NCBI GenBank assembly: GCA_020086605.1 | Contig: JACBWW010000017.1 | Coordinates: forward strand, 22,906,473 to 22,970,472 | Origin: Lanius collurio | Taxonomy: Eukaryota > Chordata > Aves > Passeriformes > Laniidae | Reading direction: 5' to 3' | DNA length: 64,000 bases | Shown here: positions 46,200 to 58,126 of the stretch, one piece after another | Layout: every line of letters begins with the position of its first letter | Position numbering within the stretch: the stretch's first letter is position 1 | Position numbers and translations under genes: made by a program | Notes under the pieces: model-generated | Seen by the model: only the letters and a program-made list of their open reading frames with translations | What the model was told of the DNA's origin: nothing | Databases searched by the model: none

Positions 46200-47220
46200 T
46201 GAAAGGTTTGGCTTTTTTATTTTTTTTCTTTGGGGCGGGGCGGGAGGGGGTTGTGAGGGTAGAAAGTGCAATTATGTTTGACCTAGAATCCATTTTCATC
46301 CATCGCAGCCCGCATCTCTGCCTGCAGCACTTTATTCCCCAAGAAACAGAACCAGTGCCGTACCTGTGACGGAAGCCCAGCCCCGGGCTCGCCAGGGCTG
46401 CACCGGCCCCCTGTCAGCGGGCTGGACCGAGGGCAGCTGCTGTCCGGTGCCGGGACAGGCTCTGAGCCGCCCTGCGCTGGTTCCAGCCCCGCGGGGAGCT
46501 CCCTATCCCCGTCACGGGCCGTCTCCATCAGGCGGGGAGTGGGTGCACAGCGGGGAACACGCCAGGAGCTGGGAGAAGGGTGCTTAGGCACGGGCAGGGA
46601 CGGCTGGAGCCGAGCCAGGGCAGAGGAGTGGGGACATCGGGCACTGCAGAGGAGGGGACAGAGCGAGGGGCACAGATGCACCGCGTTCGGACCCTTCTGC
46701 GGCACCTGCCGCCCTCGCCCCGCCGTGGGGTTGGGAGGCAGGGAGCGAGGGAGGGCAGACGATTGAAGAGGAGACTCAGGAAAGGGGAGGAAGGGTGTTT
46801 TCCACTGTTTATTTTTCTCGGTACCAGAGTCGGGAATGAAAAGTTTACGTTAACTCGGCAGTAAGCTAAAGCTGTGAAAGCTCTGGACCCGAGAAAGTTT
46901 GCCCGCGGCAGCATCAGTGGACAGTGCCCGTCATCGGAAGCACCCATAGTACCGTGGGGTCCCGGGGCGCACCGTGTGCTCCCGCCGCCATCCGCCCGGG
47001 ACACCGCCCGCAGCCGCGGGGCAGCCGGCACCTCGGGGGCACCAGATGAGGGCTGATCGCCACCGGTGGCTGACAAGCCGTGTAAACTTCTGGGCTTGGC
47101 GTTTTACGGAGGCTAAGGGGAAGGTTGCGCATGCTAACTCAAACTGCGGTGATCTTAAACCGCGTCAGCTCCAGGGATGAGGGGTGGGTGCGCTCTGTGT
47201 GTGTGCGCACAACAAAATCT
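46200..47220. promoter_or_regulatory. CpG island, candidate promoter
   Basis: About 1 kb of GC-rich DNA sits in a window that is otherwise AT-rich and poor in CpG. By hand count there are roughly 68 CpG dinucleotides between 46321 and 47220, that is one every 13 bases. GC-box motifs are present (GGGGCGGGGCGGGAGGGGG at 46232-46250) and there is no repeat family or LTR structure. Such islands in birds normally mark promoters, often with the first exon, and are usually bidirectional in accessibility. No coding first exon is convincing: the 182-codon minus-strand frame (46528-47076) and the 140-codon frame (46283-46705) are proline- and arginine-rich by composition and lack a domain. The start site and the transcribed direction cannot be read from the sequence. 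A long non-coding RNA, an untranslated first exon or an orphan CpG island are all possible. Confidence 0.75.
46232..46250. promoter_or_regulatory. GC-box cluster (Sp1/KLF-type)
   Basis: GGGGCGGGGCGGGAGGGGG contains two overlapping GGGCGG cores at the left edge of the CpG island. Such sites are common in TATA-less promoters. Confidence 0.6.
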
Positions 47221-47744
47221 ATCCCTGTCGTCTGAGAGGAAAGCTTGAGTTTAGAAGTATATTAAAGTTGTGATTCTGCTTAGGGTGTGTATTCAAACAG
47301 GAATATTTTAAGAGAAAGTGGAGGAGAAAGCTGAGATGTGGAAAAAGCCATGGTCGGGGAGGCAGCTGGAGAAGTGCTCTCTGCCAGAGATCTCTGAGGA
47401 TTGTAGCCTGTGCTTGGGTTGCCCAGACTGGGGCAGACACGGGCAACCCCGCAAGTCTGTCACACACAAACTCCTTCTGCTGGAACAGAGGAGCAGTAGG
47501 AAACAAGCAGCCCTGAGGGAAAAGAGTCATGGGAAAGGTGTGTGTTAATGTCTCTACAAACAATTCCATGGGTGAAGGTATGGGTGTTAACTTCTTTGGG
47601 ATGGGTCTTAATGTGTCTACTAACTTTGGGCAGCAGGTTTGTTACAGAGCCCAGACAGTTTGGCTCCTGAAAAAGACAAGTGGGTCTGTACAAGCCTGAA
47701 CTTCTGAACTTTGAGGTAAAATAATAGGTTCAAGTGGGGTAATA
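47221..47744. other. Stretch between the CpG island and an LTR
   Basis: No gene recognised. Frames of 76 to 116 codons on both strands show no domain. GC content falls back to background over this interval. Confidence 0.5.
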
Positions 47745-48130
47745 TGTGGTAGTCGGTTCGGGAAGGCTTTACCTTTCTACTACCTCAGCCAATTCGGAGT
47801 TTAGTGTAAAAGGTGACTGCGACCTCTGAAACAACAAGGGAGAAAACCACGTGGCTATGTGCCCCAGTAGACTCTCTCCCTTTATTCGAATAAAGTTGCA
47901 GGATCCATCTGTCTCCTTTTTGGACACTGGATTTTCATGCCATGATTTTCCATAAAAGATGAAGAAACAAGGACTAGCAAAAGGAGACCATTAGACAACA
48001 TCCTAGATATCCTTCACTGTGCACTGCCAAAATGGGGAAAGCTGAGGCTAGGAGGAGAGAGAGATTTTGGACTGAGTCTGGGGAAGGGGCATTGGGGAAG
48101 ATGTTCCCTAGGAGATTGTTTAACTATTGA
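47745..48130 (+). mobile_element. Endogenous retrovirus LTR, with possible adjoining leader
   Basis: A block starting TGTGGTAGTCGGTTCGGG carries a CCAAT box (47789-47793) and AAAACCACGTGGC (an E-box, CACGTG). A polyA signal AATAAA lies within TTATTCGAATAAAGTTGC (47889-47894), followed by GTCTCCTTTTTGGACAC. That order of CCAAT box, polyA signal and U5-like segment is the layout of a retroviral LTR. I recognise the AATAAAGTTGCAGGATCC region as typical of an avian ERV. The 3' edge is uncertain: LTR-like text could end near 47938 and the remainder to about 48130 could be leader sequence. No obvious target-site duplication. It lies 500 bp beyond the CpG island. Confidence 0.6.
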
Positions 48131-51100
48131 AGGAGGAATTTGAACACAATCAAGAATTAAAAGTTTATATCAATTGGCAGTAGATCAAGTTAAGTGAATC
48201 TCTCTGAGTTAAGATTATGTTGACTGGAATGCTGGGACAGGCAAAGAGTATCTTGCCTTCTCTTTCCTGTTTTCCTAGAAGTGTGTAAACGCTCTTCTCA
48301 GATTTATTGTCTTCCTGTAGGAAAAAATACAAATTCACAAGTTTTCCAGGCGTGTAGTCAGTACTCATCACTATGACGTTTCCAATAAAAAATGAGGTCT
48401 TTTCAACACATATGAAAATTTACTTTACTTACTGAAAATATACCTTTCTATCAGGAAATACTAACTGTATGAAATAATAAACTAGATCTTTTATGTTCAA
48501 GAGAGGGACTTAATTCCTACAATTTTAATATTTATTTTTAATCTGCTTTTGCTCACTTTTTATCACTGATATTTTGGCAGCTTTTAAAATATTTTTCTTT
48601 TACTGAAAATAAATCTAGTTTGTGCTGAAGAGTTTCTTCTATTTACCAGAATTCTGTTTTCACTGTTATATTCAGGTGAACCAATAGAAGAGTTGCCAAA
48701 ATGTGAATGCAAAATACTCACCAGCCTACTTTAGGAAGAGCATATACTCAGCTGCTAATCATAACTCTTGAGGAGGAAACCTTTCCTGTGAATATAGACA
48801 GAAAAATCAACTTTATATACTTGTATTTATGTCCTGAAGAGATCTGCTTCTTATGTGTCTTCTGAACACCCTGTCTGGCTTAGTGACAGAAACACATTTA
48901 TCTTGTCAGTACTGCCGATCAATGAAGTTGCAGATGGACGAGCTGTGTTCTGTTTTATCTTGTCTATCATCAGCAGAATTTCCAGATTAATTCCCACACA
49001 AGAGTCTTTTCTCTCAGAGTTGATACCTTAAACACAAGCGGAAAAACAAAAAAGCGCTTGATTTTGACATCTTGGCTCTTGATCTAGAAACTTTGAAAAA
49101 TCATTCTGGGCTAAGAAAAAGACTGAATTAGCTGTGGTTTTAGCTAAAGAATCAAAAGAGGATGCCCAAGGAAGAACAGAGTCTGTATCTCATTCAGTTC
49201 TGTGTACAATGAGAGTACATGAACCTGTACACTTAAGATAATTTTTCAGTGTCTCGGTTCAACTGAGGAAAATAGGAGATAGCAGAGGTTGTATGTTGTG
49301 AAGTTTGTTTTCATAGGAATAAATTAATGTTTTCCAAATACTCTTTAGGGCATAGTTAATTGACTAACTTAAATACCTTTGGTATTTAGTGACCTTGGCC
49401 GTATCATTCTGTCTGAATTTTGTTAGATTTCTAAGTCCTGCTTCCCTGTTGTCACCAGAAAAACATGGATTAGCAGTGCATGTGTCCTACTGTATCTACA
49501 GCTCTGTGAACTATCAGTGGTGTAGTTTGCTCCTTTACAGGAAAAGTTTAGAATTGTTGTTTGTTGATCTATCAGGGGTTTTTTTGACTCTATTACAATG
49601 CAATGATATAACAACAAGTAAACCACGAAGAACGGTGCTTGATGTCCTAGAAAAGGGAATAAACAGAATTTCAGTATATGTTAAGAATCTCAATATATAT
49701 TTTTATGTTTAGCCAGATTTTTTTGTATTAGATAAGCTGCAGTCACTAGACAGAAAAAAATTATATACTCACTAAAAATGAAAATAATGCACCTGGTTCA
49801 AGTATTTCTAACAGAATTCCAAGGGTGGAATTTTCTAAATGATTATTCTTCAGATTTACTCAGAACCTGCCTTAATCTGTAAGAAGCTGCTGATCTTTCA
49901 TGATAAAATATCCTTTACTTTTACCATTGCACCATGTCAAGTACAAAGTATGCTTTGATTCGTTGATATTGTAATCTTGAAAAATAATAGGGGTAATGTT
50001 GTAGGCTGAGCTATCTTCACTTTAGATGTCAAAAGTGGATAATGTAGGTGAAGATGTAATTTTTCTTTTAAGTTAATTGAGCAAATGGATTAATTTCTGC
50101 AAAAATATACACAGGAAGGAATGCTTTGGTTATCTAAATTCAAATATTTGCTCAAAGATTGATTATGAGTGAATGAAGTAAAAAATATGCAGAAGAATGG
50201 GTTGATAAAGGCATCCTCTAAGGATGCACTTGAACATTCTATTTCACCAAAATGTATTTCATAATACACTATTTTTTGGTAAAATATTATTTTGAAAGGA
50301 GAAAATTAAAATGTTGAAATATTTTAATTTTTTTCTAACCTAATGTTTAGGTTTTTATTCTAAATTTTTTTTCCACTTTGAAATGCATATTTTTATATTA
50401 AAAGAGTCCATATAGAAGAATTCACACAGGAAGAAAGTAAGAGTGCCTCAGTAGAAGTTCAAGAAGACATGGCTTTAGGTCAAACTGAACTACTGTGAAA
50501 TGTTTTTTTTCTGTTCCTATCCCTGCAATGCAAATTCAGTACAAAATTTGATGTTCTTAAAAAATTGTTCTAGTGAGAAATTTAGTAAAATATATCGGGC
50601 TTTTTACAAAGAAAATATTTAATTTAAAAAGGATCCATTTTGCCTGACAGTTTCCATCCAGAGGTGCGATACCTAGTGCTGGGTAGTTATTGGCATTTCC
50701 TGCAGAGTCCACAAAAAGAGATTACATTCCTCAGGTGATTAATCTCTATCCTTGAGTCTCCTTTTTGCACAATTTATCAAAATTTCATGTGTTTTGATGT
50801 ATGAGAAAAATCATGGGAACTGTTCAAAAGTAATTGTGAATTTTAAATTTGCAAACTCTATGTAAATGGATTTGAATCCAAATCAATATCATTATCCTAA
50901 AGTATATTAAAAAATCAAGCAAGAGAGCTAAGTAGCAATTATTATCAAGGTGTAGGATTAGCTTGCAATTTATTCTTGCATGACCTGTAGCTATCTATTG
51001 TAGTGACTTGGTTTTAAACATCAATATGGGGAATTGAAATTTTTCCACTATACATTATGGTACATGGAGAATTGGGTCTGGATTGTACTCAAAATTAGCA

Positions 51101-54100
51101 TTGGTTTTATAATTGTTACACACAAAGGACTCAATTACTGTGCTTCAGTCCACATATGTAAAAGAATATCTACAACCAATATTTTAGGGTGAAACTCTAA
51201 AAAGCCTACAGGGATATCAATATCATGGAATTCCCTCACCTGTTTGGGTGGTTTCAGACTTTCTCTAATCATATCCTTTTAAACATACAAACAGATACTG
51301 CTGAGTTATTTCTCCAAATAACCATAAGTGCCTCAGTCTGAAAACAGCATTTCTTAGCAAATCTGTATTTCTAAATTGGCATTTATCAATCGTCTCTCTC
51401 CTATTTGTTCAATTCAACAGTCATTAAAAAAAAAAAAAGGATAAAATATCTTGCTGACTTTTAAGAAAGGAGACTAAAAACCCCAACGTTTTTATTTTCT
51501 CAGTTGTCTCCTTTTCCTGTTGGCCCACAATGAATTCTAGAGCTTCAAGTCCATCTAAAAGATGGACTCTGAAACAGTGCCAGTAATTATGTAGCCAAGA
51601 CATTACATTTTTCCTCATGGTTTTTTTGGAAGATTCTATGTTATGCTGACATATACTCAGATACTACAACACTGGATATGTACTGTTGGAGCACAGTATT
51701 ATTCCATTCTCTGGCAATTTTGCACCCAAAGCAATACTACAAGGAAATTGAACACAGTTATTCAGCTAATTCTATCAAATTGGGAATTTTTTATTATACT
51801 CAACAGTGATCATCAGGTGCAATGCTTTCTATTCAACAAATAATATTCTAAGTTAAAAATGCTAATAAGTCTGGTTAACAGCAAAAAACAGAGCTAAACT
51901 GTGAGCATTAGAATTACAGATGCTCTCATTTGCACATAATCTTTGCAATACTAACCACATTAAATTTCATGGTAATGAACCACACTTAACAAATCTTTCA
52001 GATATGACTTTACAGACTGACACCAGGACAGTATTTACCCCAGTGCAGATGAAGGTAAATGGGCAGTGGTCTAAAAAACAGGGAGCCAAAGTGTTCTTGC
52101 TCATCACTGTAGAGGGAATATTGTCTACCCGATAAAACAGTTTGTGAGGCATATGGAACATTATAAAGAATTTGCAATAAGTATATAATAAAGTAAATTC
52201 TTAGTTCAAAAACAACTTTTATTTGAAAACTGGATGTTATTTAAATAACACTGGATCATAATGGATCAAAATGAAACTCGACAGCCGATATTGAAGAAAT
52301 GTATTCTGCTTGAACGATTGATAAAATTTGGATATTTAAAGTTTCGTCTTGATTTGAAAGAAAAGAAAATTAAATCTTAGTCAGTGGGAAAGGATTTCCC
52401 ATCCACCCATACTGAAAAATGACTAATGATCTAGTAATTAGTGCCCTTGAAACCTACAGCTTTAGCAAGGACCGTGCTAGCTCAATGTAATATTGGGCAG
52501 CTCTACCTTGACATTACAGCTACTGATAGAACTCACAATGGGAGTCTTGGTCAATAGTTGCTGCAAAAAAGATGTGAGAAGGGAAGAGAGTGGGAAAATT
52601 ATTTTTTGACTGCTGCCTCCTGTGACACATACATTCCTGCTTCATAAAGAGGTTGTTCTCTACCTATGAATACCTATGTTTTTGTCTCTTTTGTCCAAGG
52701 GTAATGTTGAACTACCTTTTCATGATGAGAGGGAAGTGAGCCCTAATCTGTATTTCCAAATTCTGCTGATCCTACAGCTAAAGTATCTGCAACAAGTTTC
52801 TGCAGCTTGCAGTAATGCTGATAAAGTTAGTGGTCACTTAGGCAAAATAGAACATGGATTGCAGAAATGTAAATGCTTCAGAGAAATATGTGTTTCCAAG
52901 AAATCAAGCCACATGCTAAGAAACTTGAAGTCAGATCATTTTGTAAGCAAGTGTAATGAAAATGAAAAGAGAGCCAAGCATCTTGGTTCATCTTCAGTTA
53001 TCAACAAGAATGGATTGTTAATGTGTGGGGCATTTCTGAGTCTTCCAATCGCTATTTAAATTTGCTGTCTCTTTGAGAAAAATACATCAGAGTAATGAAA
53101 TACTGCTATGTTGCCTGATTAATACATGTTGATCTTTTCTTAAAATGTGTTAAAAATTCAGAGATGGTACATTCAACCCAGGAATTCATTAGCACTATTT
53201 TTTCCGTGGCACATGTCCAGTTTGATTTGAAACCAACCAAATCGAAATCCACTAGGTTTATGAAAAGGAGGAAAAGCATTATTTTAACAGAGTTCTCCAA
53301 TTGTGAGATATAGTGGCATTAAGTATTGGAAAAAAATCTTGTACTTCAGGAAAAACAAAATTAATGAGGGTTTCCTTTTATTCTACATTCTGGGAACTTT
53401 TATTATGGTTGCCTTCCATTTTCTCTCTCAAATTCCTTTTTTTTCTTTCAGCAAAATATCTACCTATCGTTCTGTATATGTGATAAATAAATTCTAGTTT
53501 TTCTCAGAGCAAAGAGTAGAGATAAAGAAGACATTTATCAATTAGTTCTCAATAATTTTGCTCAAGCCTCCAAATTGACAGTTTTGTATACCATCTTTTC
53601 AAAACTCTTTTCCTTTATTCAGTGCAGGCTCAGATGATGCAGCAACATTGCAGCTGCATTCTGCCTGGCTAGTTATCTCTGCCTTTTCATTGACTCTCTT
53701 TTGACATTATCTTGTACAATCTCTGCTAAATACAGGTTTTAAATTATATTCTACTTGACCTGTTTCTCAACCTCCTTCTGCATTTGTTTGTTGATATTTA
53801 TCTGACTCTCTTCCTTATATTAATCTTTTTTTTTTTAAATTTTGTGCATGTTTCTGTTGTAACTTATTTAAAGATCATCTGAAACCTTAGGTATTGGCTT
53901 CCACTTTTCCTCCATTATTAAATTCCAAGAAATGTTAGGTAAATTTACTCTCCACTTTTCTTAATATTTATTCTGTTTTTTTCTACTTTCTTCTTAATAT
54001 GTTTACCAAATACACAGTGGCTCCTGCTGTTACTAGTCCGTGCTATAAATTTATAAGGTGGTGTCTTCACTATAGAATTCCATTATTAAATACTTGTATT

Positions 54101-54599
54101 TGTCAGACACAACAGAACAGAACTTTGCTCCTTATGAGCTTTGTTTAAAGCAAAACAAAAAGAGGTTTAGTTTTTTGGTAGTGACTTAATGAAAAGAAAT
54201 ATTGTATAAACAAGGGAAACTTCTTCATCATTCTTCTTTATTACTATGTTGCATATGTATTTTATATTTCCCTTAATATTACCCTTCCGATAAAGAAGAT
54301 AAAGGAATACTTACACATAAAATTAGTGCTATTTTCCTTTTGCCAAATCATAATGTGCTTCAAAGCACATTTAATTTTTTTTTTCCTGGTATAGTTCAAG
54401 TTGTCTATTGTGTGGGCTTCTGTCTCTTTTTTGGACATAAAACAATACATGTCCTGTTCAGAAGTCAAATTTTGACATTCATCTTGCTGACCCATCTATA
54501 AAGCCACTCATCCTGGTAGCCTCTGGTCTTGTCTGATGGTTATACTCTTTCATTATTTAAAAGCTATTGCTTTTGTATACAAGCATTTTGTCTCTTTAA
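48131..54599. other. Unique AT-rich non-coding stretch (6.4 kb)
   Basis: No gene or recognisable transposon. Frames reach 127 codons (52676-53059) with no domain. Pyrimidine-rich DNA fills 53600-54050, with a T-run at about 53827-53837, and an A-run lies at 51426-51438. The segment 48900-49080 has a balanced, non-repetitive sequence that might be a conserved element, which cannot be judged here. Confidence 0.6.
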
Positions 54600-54756
54600 T
54601 AAGATGAGGATTGCTGCAGCAGCATGACTTTTGGTGCTCCTTTCTGAATTTCTTTCAATTTACTTGTACACTCCTAAGAAATCTGCCTACAGTATTTTAG
54701 GTGCAATTTGGTATTCAGACCTCAAACAGCGACTTTTTTTGTCTCTGTCATGATAT
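54600..54756 (-). mobile_element. Ancient CR1/L3-type LINE, 3' part, antisense
   Basis: On the plus strand the block reads CTCCTTTCTGAATTTCTTTCAATTT..., then CCTACAGTATTTTAGGTGCAATTTGG. This is the antisense order of the old CR1/L3-clade region known from reptile genomes ('...TTTCCAATTT...ACACAGTATTCCAGGTG...'). Divergence is high. The piece is cut off by the younger CR1 at 54757-55795 and appears to resume beyond it. Confidence 0.5.
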
Positions 54757-55795
54757 AGAATCATAGAACCATAGAGCCGTAAAATCATTAAGGTTAGAAA
54801 AGATCATCAAGGCATGCCTTTGACACCACCACCTTGTTAAGTAAGCTACAGCACTCAGTGTCATGACCAGTCATTTCTTGAACAGGGATGGTGACCTCAC
54901 CATTCCCTGCTCAGTCCATTTCAATGTTTGAGAATTTTTCTGATGAAGAAATTCTTCCTGTTGCCTGAAGTGAACTTCCCTTGGCCCAGCTTGAGGTAAT
55001 TTCCTATTTTCCTGTTACTGGTTTCCTGGGTCAAGAGACCAACCCCCATATGGCTACAATCTTCTTTCAGGTAGCTGTAGAGAAAATAAGGTCTCCCTCA
55101 AGTCTCTGTTCCTCCAGGCTGAACACCTCCAGGCTGAACTCCTGCCGCTCCCTCAGCCCACTCCTCACAGGACTTACTCTCTACACTTCACAAGCTCTAT
55201 TGTCCTTCTTTGGGCTCCCTCCAACACCTCAATGTCTTTCTTGTAGTGAGGGGCTCAGAACTGGACACAGGATTCAAGGTGTGGCCTCACCAGTGTTGGG
55301 TGACGATCACTGCCCTGGTCCTGCTGGTCACACTACTGATACAATCCAGGTTGCCAGTGGCTGCCTTGGCCTCCTGGGCACATGCTGGCTCATGGTCATC
55401 TGGCTGTCAACCAACACACCCAGGTCCTTCTCTACTGGGCAGCTCTCCAGCCGGTAGTGCTGCATGGGGTGCTTGTGACCCAAGCGCAGGATCCCGCACT
55501 TTGCCTTGTTGAGCTCCATACCATTGGCCTCAGCCCACTGATCCAGTCTGTCCCTCTGCAGAACCTTCCTCCCCCCCCAGCAGATCAACACTCCTGCTCA
55601 GCTTACTAAAGGTCTTCCTCATCCCCTCATCCAGATTGTGGATAAAGATATTAAACAGGACTGAGGGTCAATACTGAGCCCTGGCAAATACCAGCAGTAA
55701 CTGGACACCAACTGGATCATTCATTACCACTCTTTGGGCCCAGCCATCCACCCAATTTTTTACCCATCCATCCCTTCAAATAGTTCCCCAATCAT
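54757..55795 (-). mobile_element. CR1 LINE 3' end, antisense, younger insertion
   Basis: The plus strand starts TAGAATCATAGAACCATAGAG, the reverse of the CR1 terminal repeat. It then follows the full 3' UTR in reverse order: TAGAAAAGATCATCAAGG, TCTCTGTTCCTCCAGGCTGAA, CTGGACACAGGATTCAAGG, GTGGCCTCACCAGTG. Beyond that comes ORF2: the minus-strand frame 55328-55591 (87 codons) contains RLDQWAEANGMELNKAKC and EKDLGVLVD, the CR1 ORF2 C-terminal region. Further up, ATTGTGGATAAAGATATTAAAC encodes the motif-B-proximal segment on the reverse strand. Better preserved than the flanking old LINE, which it appears to interrupt. The 5' truncation is near 55795. Confidence 0.95.
55328..55591 (-). pseudogene. 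CR1 ORF2 C-terminal remnant
   Basis: An 87-codon minus-strand frame contains DQWAEANGMELNKAKCGILR and EKDLGVLVDSQMTMSQH, the conserved tail that follows the reverse transcriptase in CR1 ORF2. The true start is missing, since the ORF2 start would lie far upstream. A frameshift near 55330 ends similarity, so it is a fragment of a dead element. Confidence 0.9.
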
Positions 55796-56629
55796 ACTGA
55801 TTTTTCCTTGTTGCAAATTTGCTTTATAAACATATGCCTAATTTACTGTTCATTATCACTTAAAATCCTTTCGTCAGTGTTTGTTTCTAGATTGTTCCCT
55901 CATAAAATGTTATTTCATATTGTTTTTTAGTTGACGCAACCTAAAACTAACATGTGTATGTATGCAATGTGTTGCATTTCTTTCATCCGCTCATTTTATG
56001 ACCCTCCTGGTTAGGCAAGTGCCATGACTGCAATATTCTAAATGTTCACTTAGGGGTAAATTGTCACAGATGTGTTAGTTCCACAGGGGAGCAAGAATAT
56101 GAAAGGCTTGTAAAATTATATTTACCTTATTACTCTACTCAGCCTGGAGAGAGGTAGGCTGTTTGCTGGTGCTCCATTGTGACTGCACACTGTTAGGTGG
56201 AAAGTTTTGGGAAGACAGATCCCCACATCTCTCCTTTGCTATTCTACAGGCAGAGAACATAGGTGAATGAACAGAGGGCAGTGTGCAGATCTGCAAGGAA
56301 AGAGGAGGGGTACTCATCTCAAGAGGTAAACTGTGACTGACTGTTGTAATTTGTTACCAGATCTGCTGCCTGAGTGAGGAGGCTGAATAGGGTATGTAAT
56401 TATCTGTGTCTCTCTTCAAGCCACACTATAAAATACTAGGATTCTTCATATGATTTTCCATATTCCTTACATTATCTATGTTTCCCTAAGCAATGGAGTT
56501 AAATACATGGCTCTTAAAAAATTAAACTTCTCTCTATTCCCTTTTTTATGATCACCCTTAGGTTTGCTTTTTCTAGTACTTTCTAACTCTCTATGGCTTA
56601 AACAATTGTTAGTGGTTCAGTAGGTTTGT
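55796..56629. other. AT-rich stretch, possibly old LINE
   Basis: This lies between two recognised parts of the presumed ancient antisense LINE and may be decayed sequence from it, but I see no clear landmark. No gene. Confidence 0.4.
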
Positions 56630-57440
56630 TAGCAGAGTCCTTGAATACCCTAGAATCTGTGGTCAAAGTCATTATTACCTACTAATTGTCCAAAGCCATT
56701 TTGTTCATTTTGTACAGCACCAACACTTCTTACTTGAGCCTTAGGAGGACATGTTTGTATAATTTATTTAATCCCATTCCTTATTTATTGACAAACTAAA
56801 TTTCACTTATTTTTCTTTGTTCAGTTATCAGATCTGCAGATATCTTCCATACTCTTTTAACTGTTACATTTTATATATATATATATTTATTGCCTTACCT
56901 CTTACATAAGTTGTTTCCAAATATATTTATTTCAGCAAACATTTTTGGGATTTAAGCTTCTGAAAGAGTGTCCTGATCAATCTATTACTGCTATGACCTT
57001 TGAATATTTGAAAGAGTTACTACTTACCATCTCAATTACGTCCCTTTGTGCTTAGAAAATACAGTATTTTTATATTGGTTTGTTCAGGGAAAACATTGCT
57101 TAGTTTGTTAAAATGAAGTAGCTTGTGGTCAAAAAGTATCAAATGTCACTATTTCTCACAATTTCTACAAGTTCCTTCTTGAGCAAGGTAGTTAAATCCT
57201 CTCCTTTCTGGATGATAAAATTGCCCTCTGTGATGATGCATGCTTGATTAGTTTTGTTTTTATCCAACAGCTGTATTGGCATTTAATGTCCCCCATGACA
57301 GGTACAGTTTTGGGAGTCATTTTGGTATCATTTTGGGAAATGATCCAGGAATCTTTTTCTCTTTCAGTTGGTCTTTATGCTGCCTTGCAGATTCTCAGTG
57401 TAGTACTCCTTTTCAGATAGTCTTGATCAAAGTACTTGGC
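56630..57440 (-). mobile_element. Ancient CR1/L3-type LINE, internal part, antisense
   Basis: Plus-strand text GACAAACTAAATTTCACTT...GTTCAGTTATCAGATCTGCAG (56789-56840) follows the antisense pattern '...ACATTAAATTTCATTTGCC...CCAGTCA...GATCT...' of old reptile CR1 LINEs. Further up, AATGTCCCCCATGACAGGTAC (57284-57304), then GGTCTTTATGCTGCC (57370-57384), follow the antisense endonuclease pattern 'TTAAAGTCCCCCAT...GGTCTGTAG'. Together with 54600-54756 the landmarks appear in the correct order for one antisense element of about 1.8 kb once the younger CR1 is removed. No frame survives. Confidence 0.45.
56871..56890. repeat. AT dinucleotide microsatellite
   Basis: About nine TA units embedded in the old LINE stretch. 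Confidence 0.9.
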
Positions 57441-58035
57441 TAACTTTTTGTATATTTAATAACTCTTTTTTTTTGTGCATCAGTTAATTTGCATGCATGT
57501 TAGTGTTGCAATTAATTTGAATTAGTTTAAGTGAGTTTGTCAGTGAATGTGGGATAATCTGCCTAATATGCTATGTAAGAAAAACATTCAGGATACTGGA
57601 TACTTTCCTATCTAAAAGGATCGAGGACTTCACACGTCCATATACTCAGTAAAATGGGGTACTTTCATGTAAGTTATTTCAAGTAATTATGTTGTTGACC
57701 CAGAGTTTCAGCAAAATATTTAGCCACAATTTTATCCACTACTTACCCCTTTCCCCAATACTTCTTTTTGTTCCAATGTGGACATTGCACACGGAGGTTT
57801 TATTATGAAAGCTTTTCAGTATTACATTGTCAGGCTTCAGATATGATTCTACTCCCAAAAAACACTCAGTGATTTTTTTTTTAATTGCTTGTATTAGAAG
57901 AACCTCTGTCACCTCAGCTGGGATTAAAATGTAGATATGGAAGGACCAGAAAATATACTCAAATGAAATCAATTGCTATTCCAAAGATCCGACACTTCAG
58001 GGAACCACATCAGACAAAGAATGGGAGAACAGAAG
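57441..58035. other. Unique AT-rich stretch
   Basis: No gene or repeat recognised. The T-run at 57876-57883 is low complexity only. Confidence 0.6.
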
Positions 58036-58126
58036 TATTACTATCTTACTTTACAGATAAGGAACTGAATAATAGAGAGACTAAGGTCAGAACAGAGGCT
58101 GTGGCAGTTCTGGGAACTAGTCCCAA
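58036..58126 (-). mobile_element. Possible MIR-type SINE relic, antisense
   Basis: The plus strand reads TATTACTATCTTACTTTACAG, then ATAAGGAACTGAATAATAGAGAGACTAAGGTC..., then GGCTGTGGCAGTTCTGGGAACTAGTCCC. This follows, with gaps, the antisense MIR core: TTTTACAGATGAGGAAACTGAG, then CAGAGAGGTTAA, then AAGGTCA, then GTGGCAGAG, then GGATTCGAACCCA. Order and spacing agree over about 90 bp. MIR is an ancient SINE with few surviving copies in birds. An independent match is possible at this divergence. Confidence 0.45.

Noticed and set aside
46528..47076. 182-codon minus-strand frame in the CpG island as a coding first exon
   Set aside because: Proline/arginine/serine-rich composition follows from GC-rich DNA, several frames on both strands are equally open, and no domain is visible.
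52676..53059. 127-codon frame as a gene
   Set aside because: No recognisable domain and no nearby promoter or splice evidence. A single frame of this length in 64 kb is within chance.
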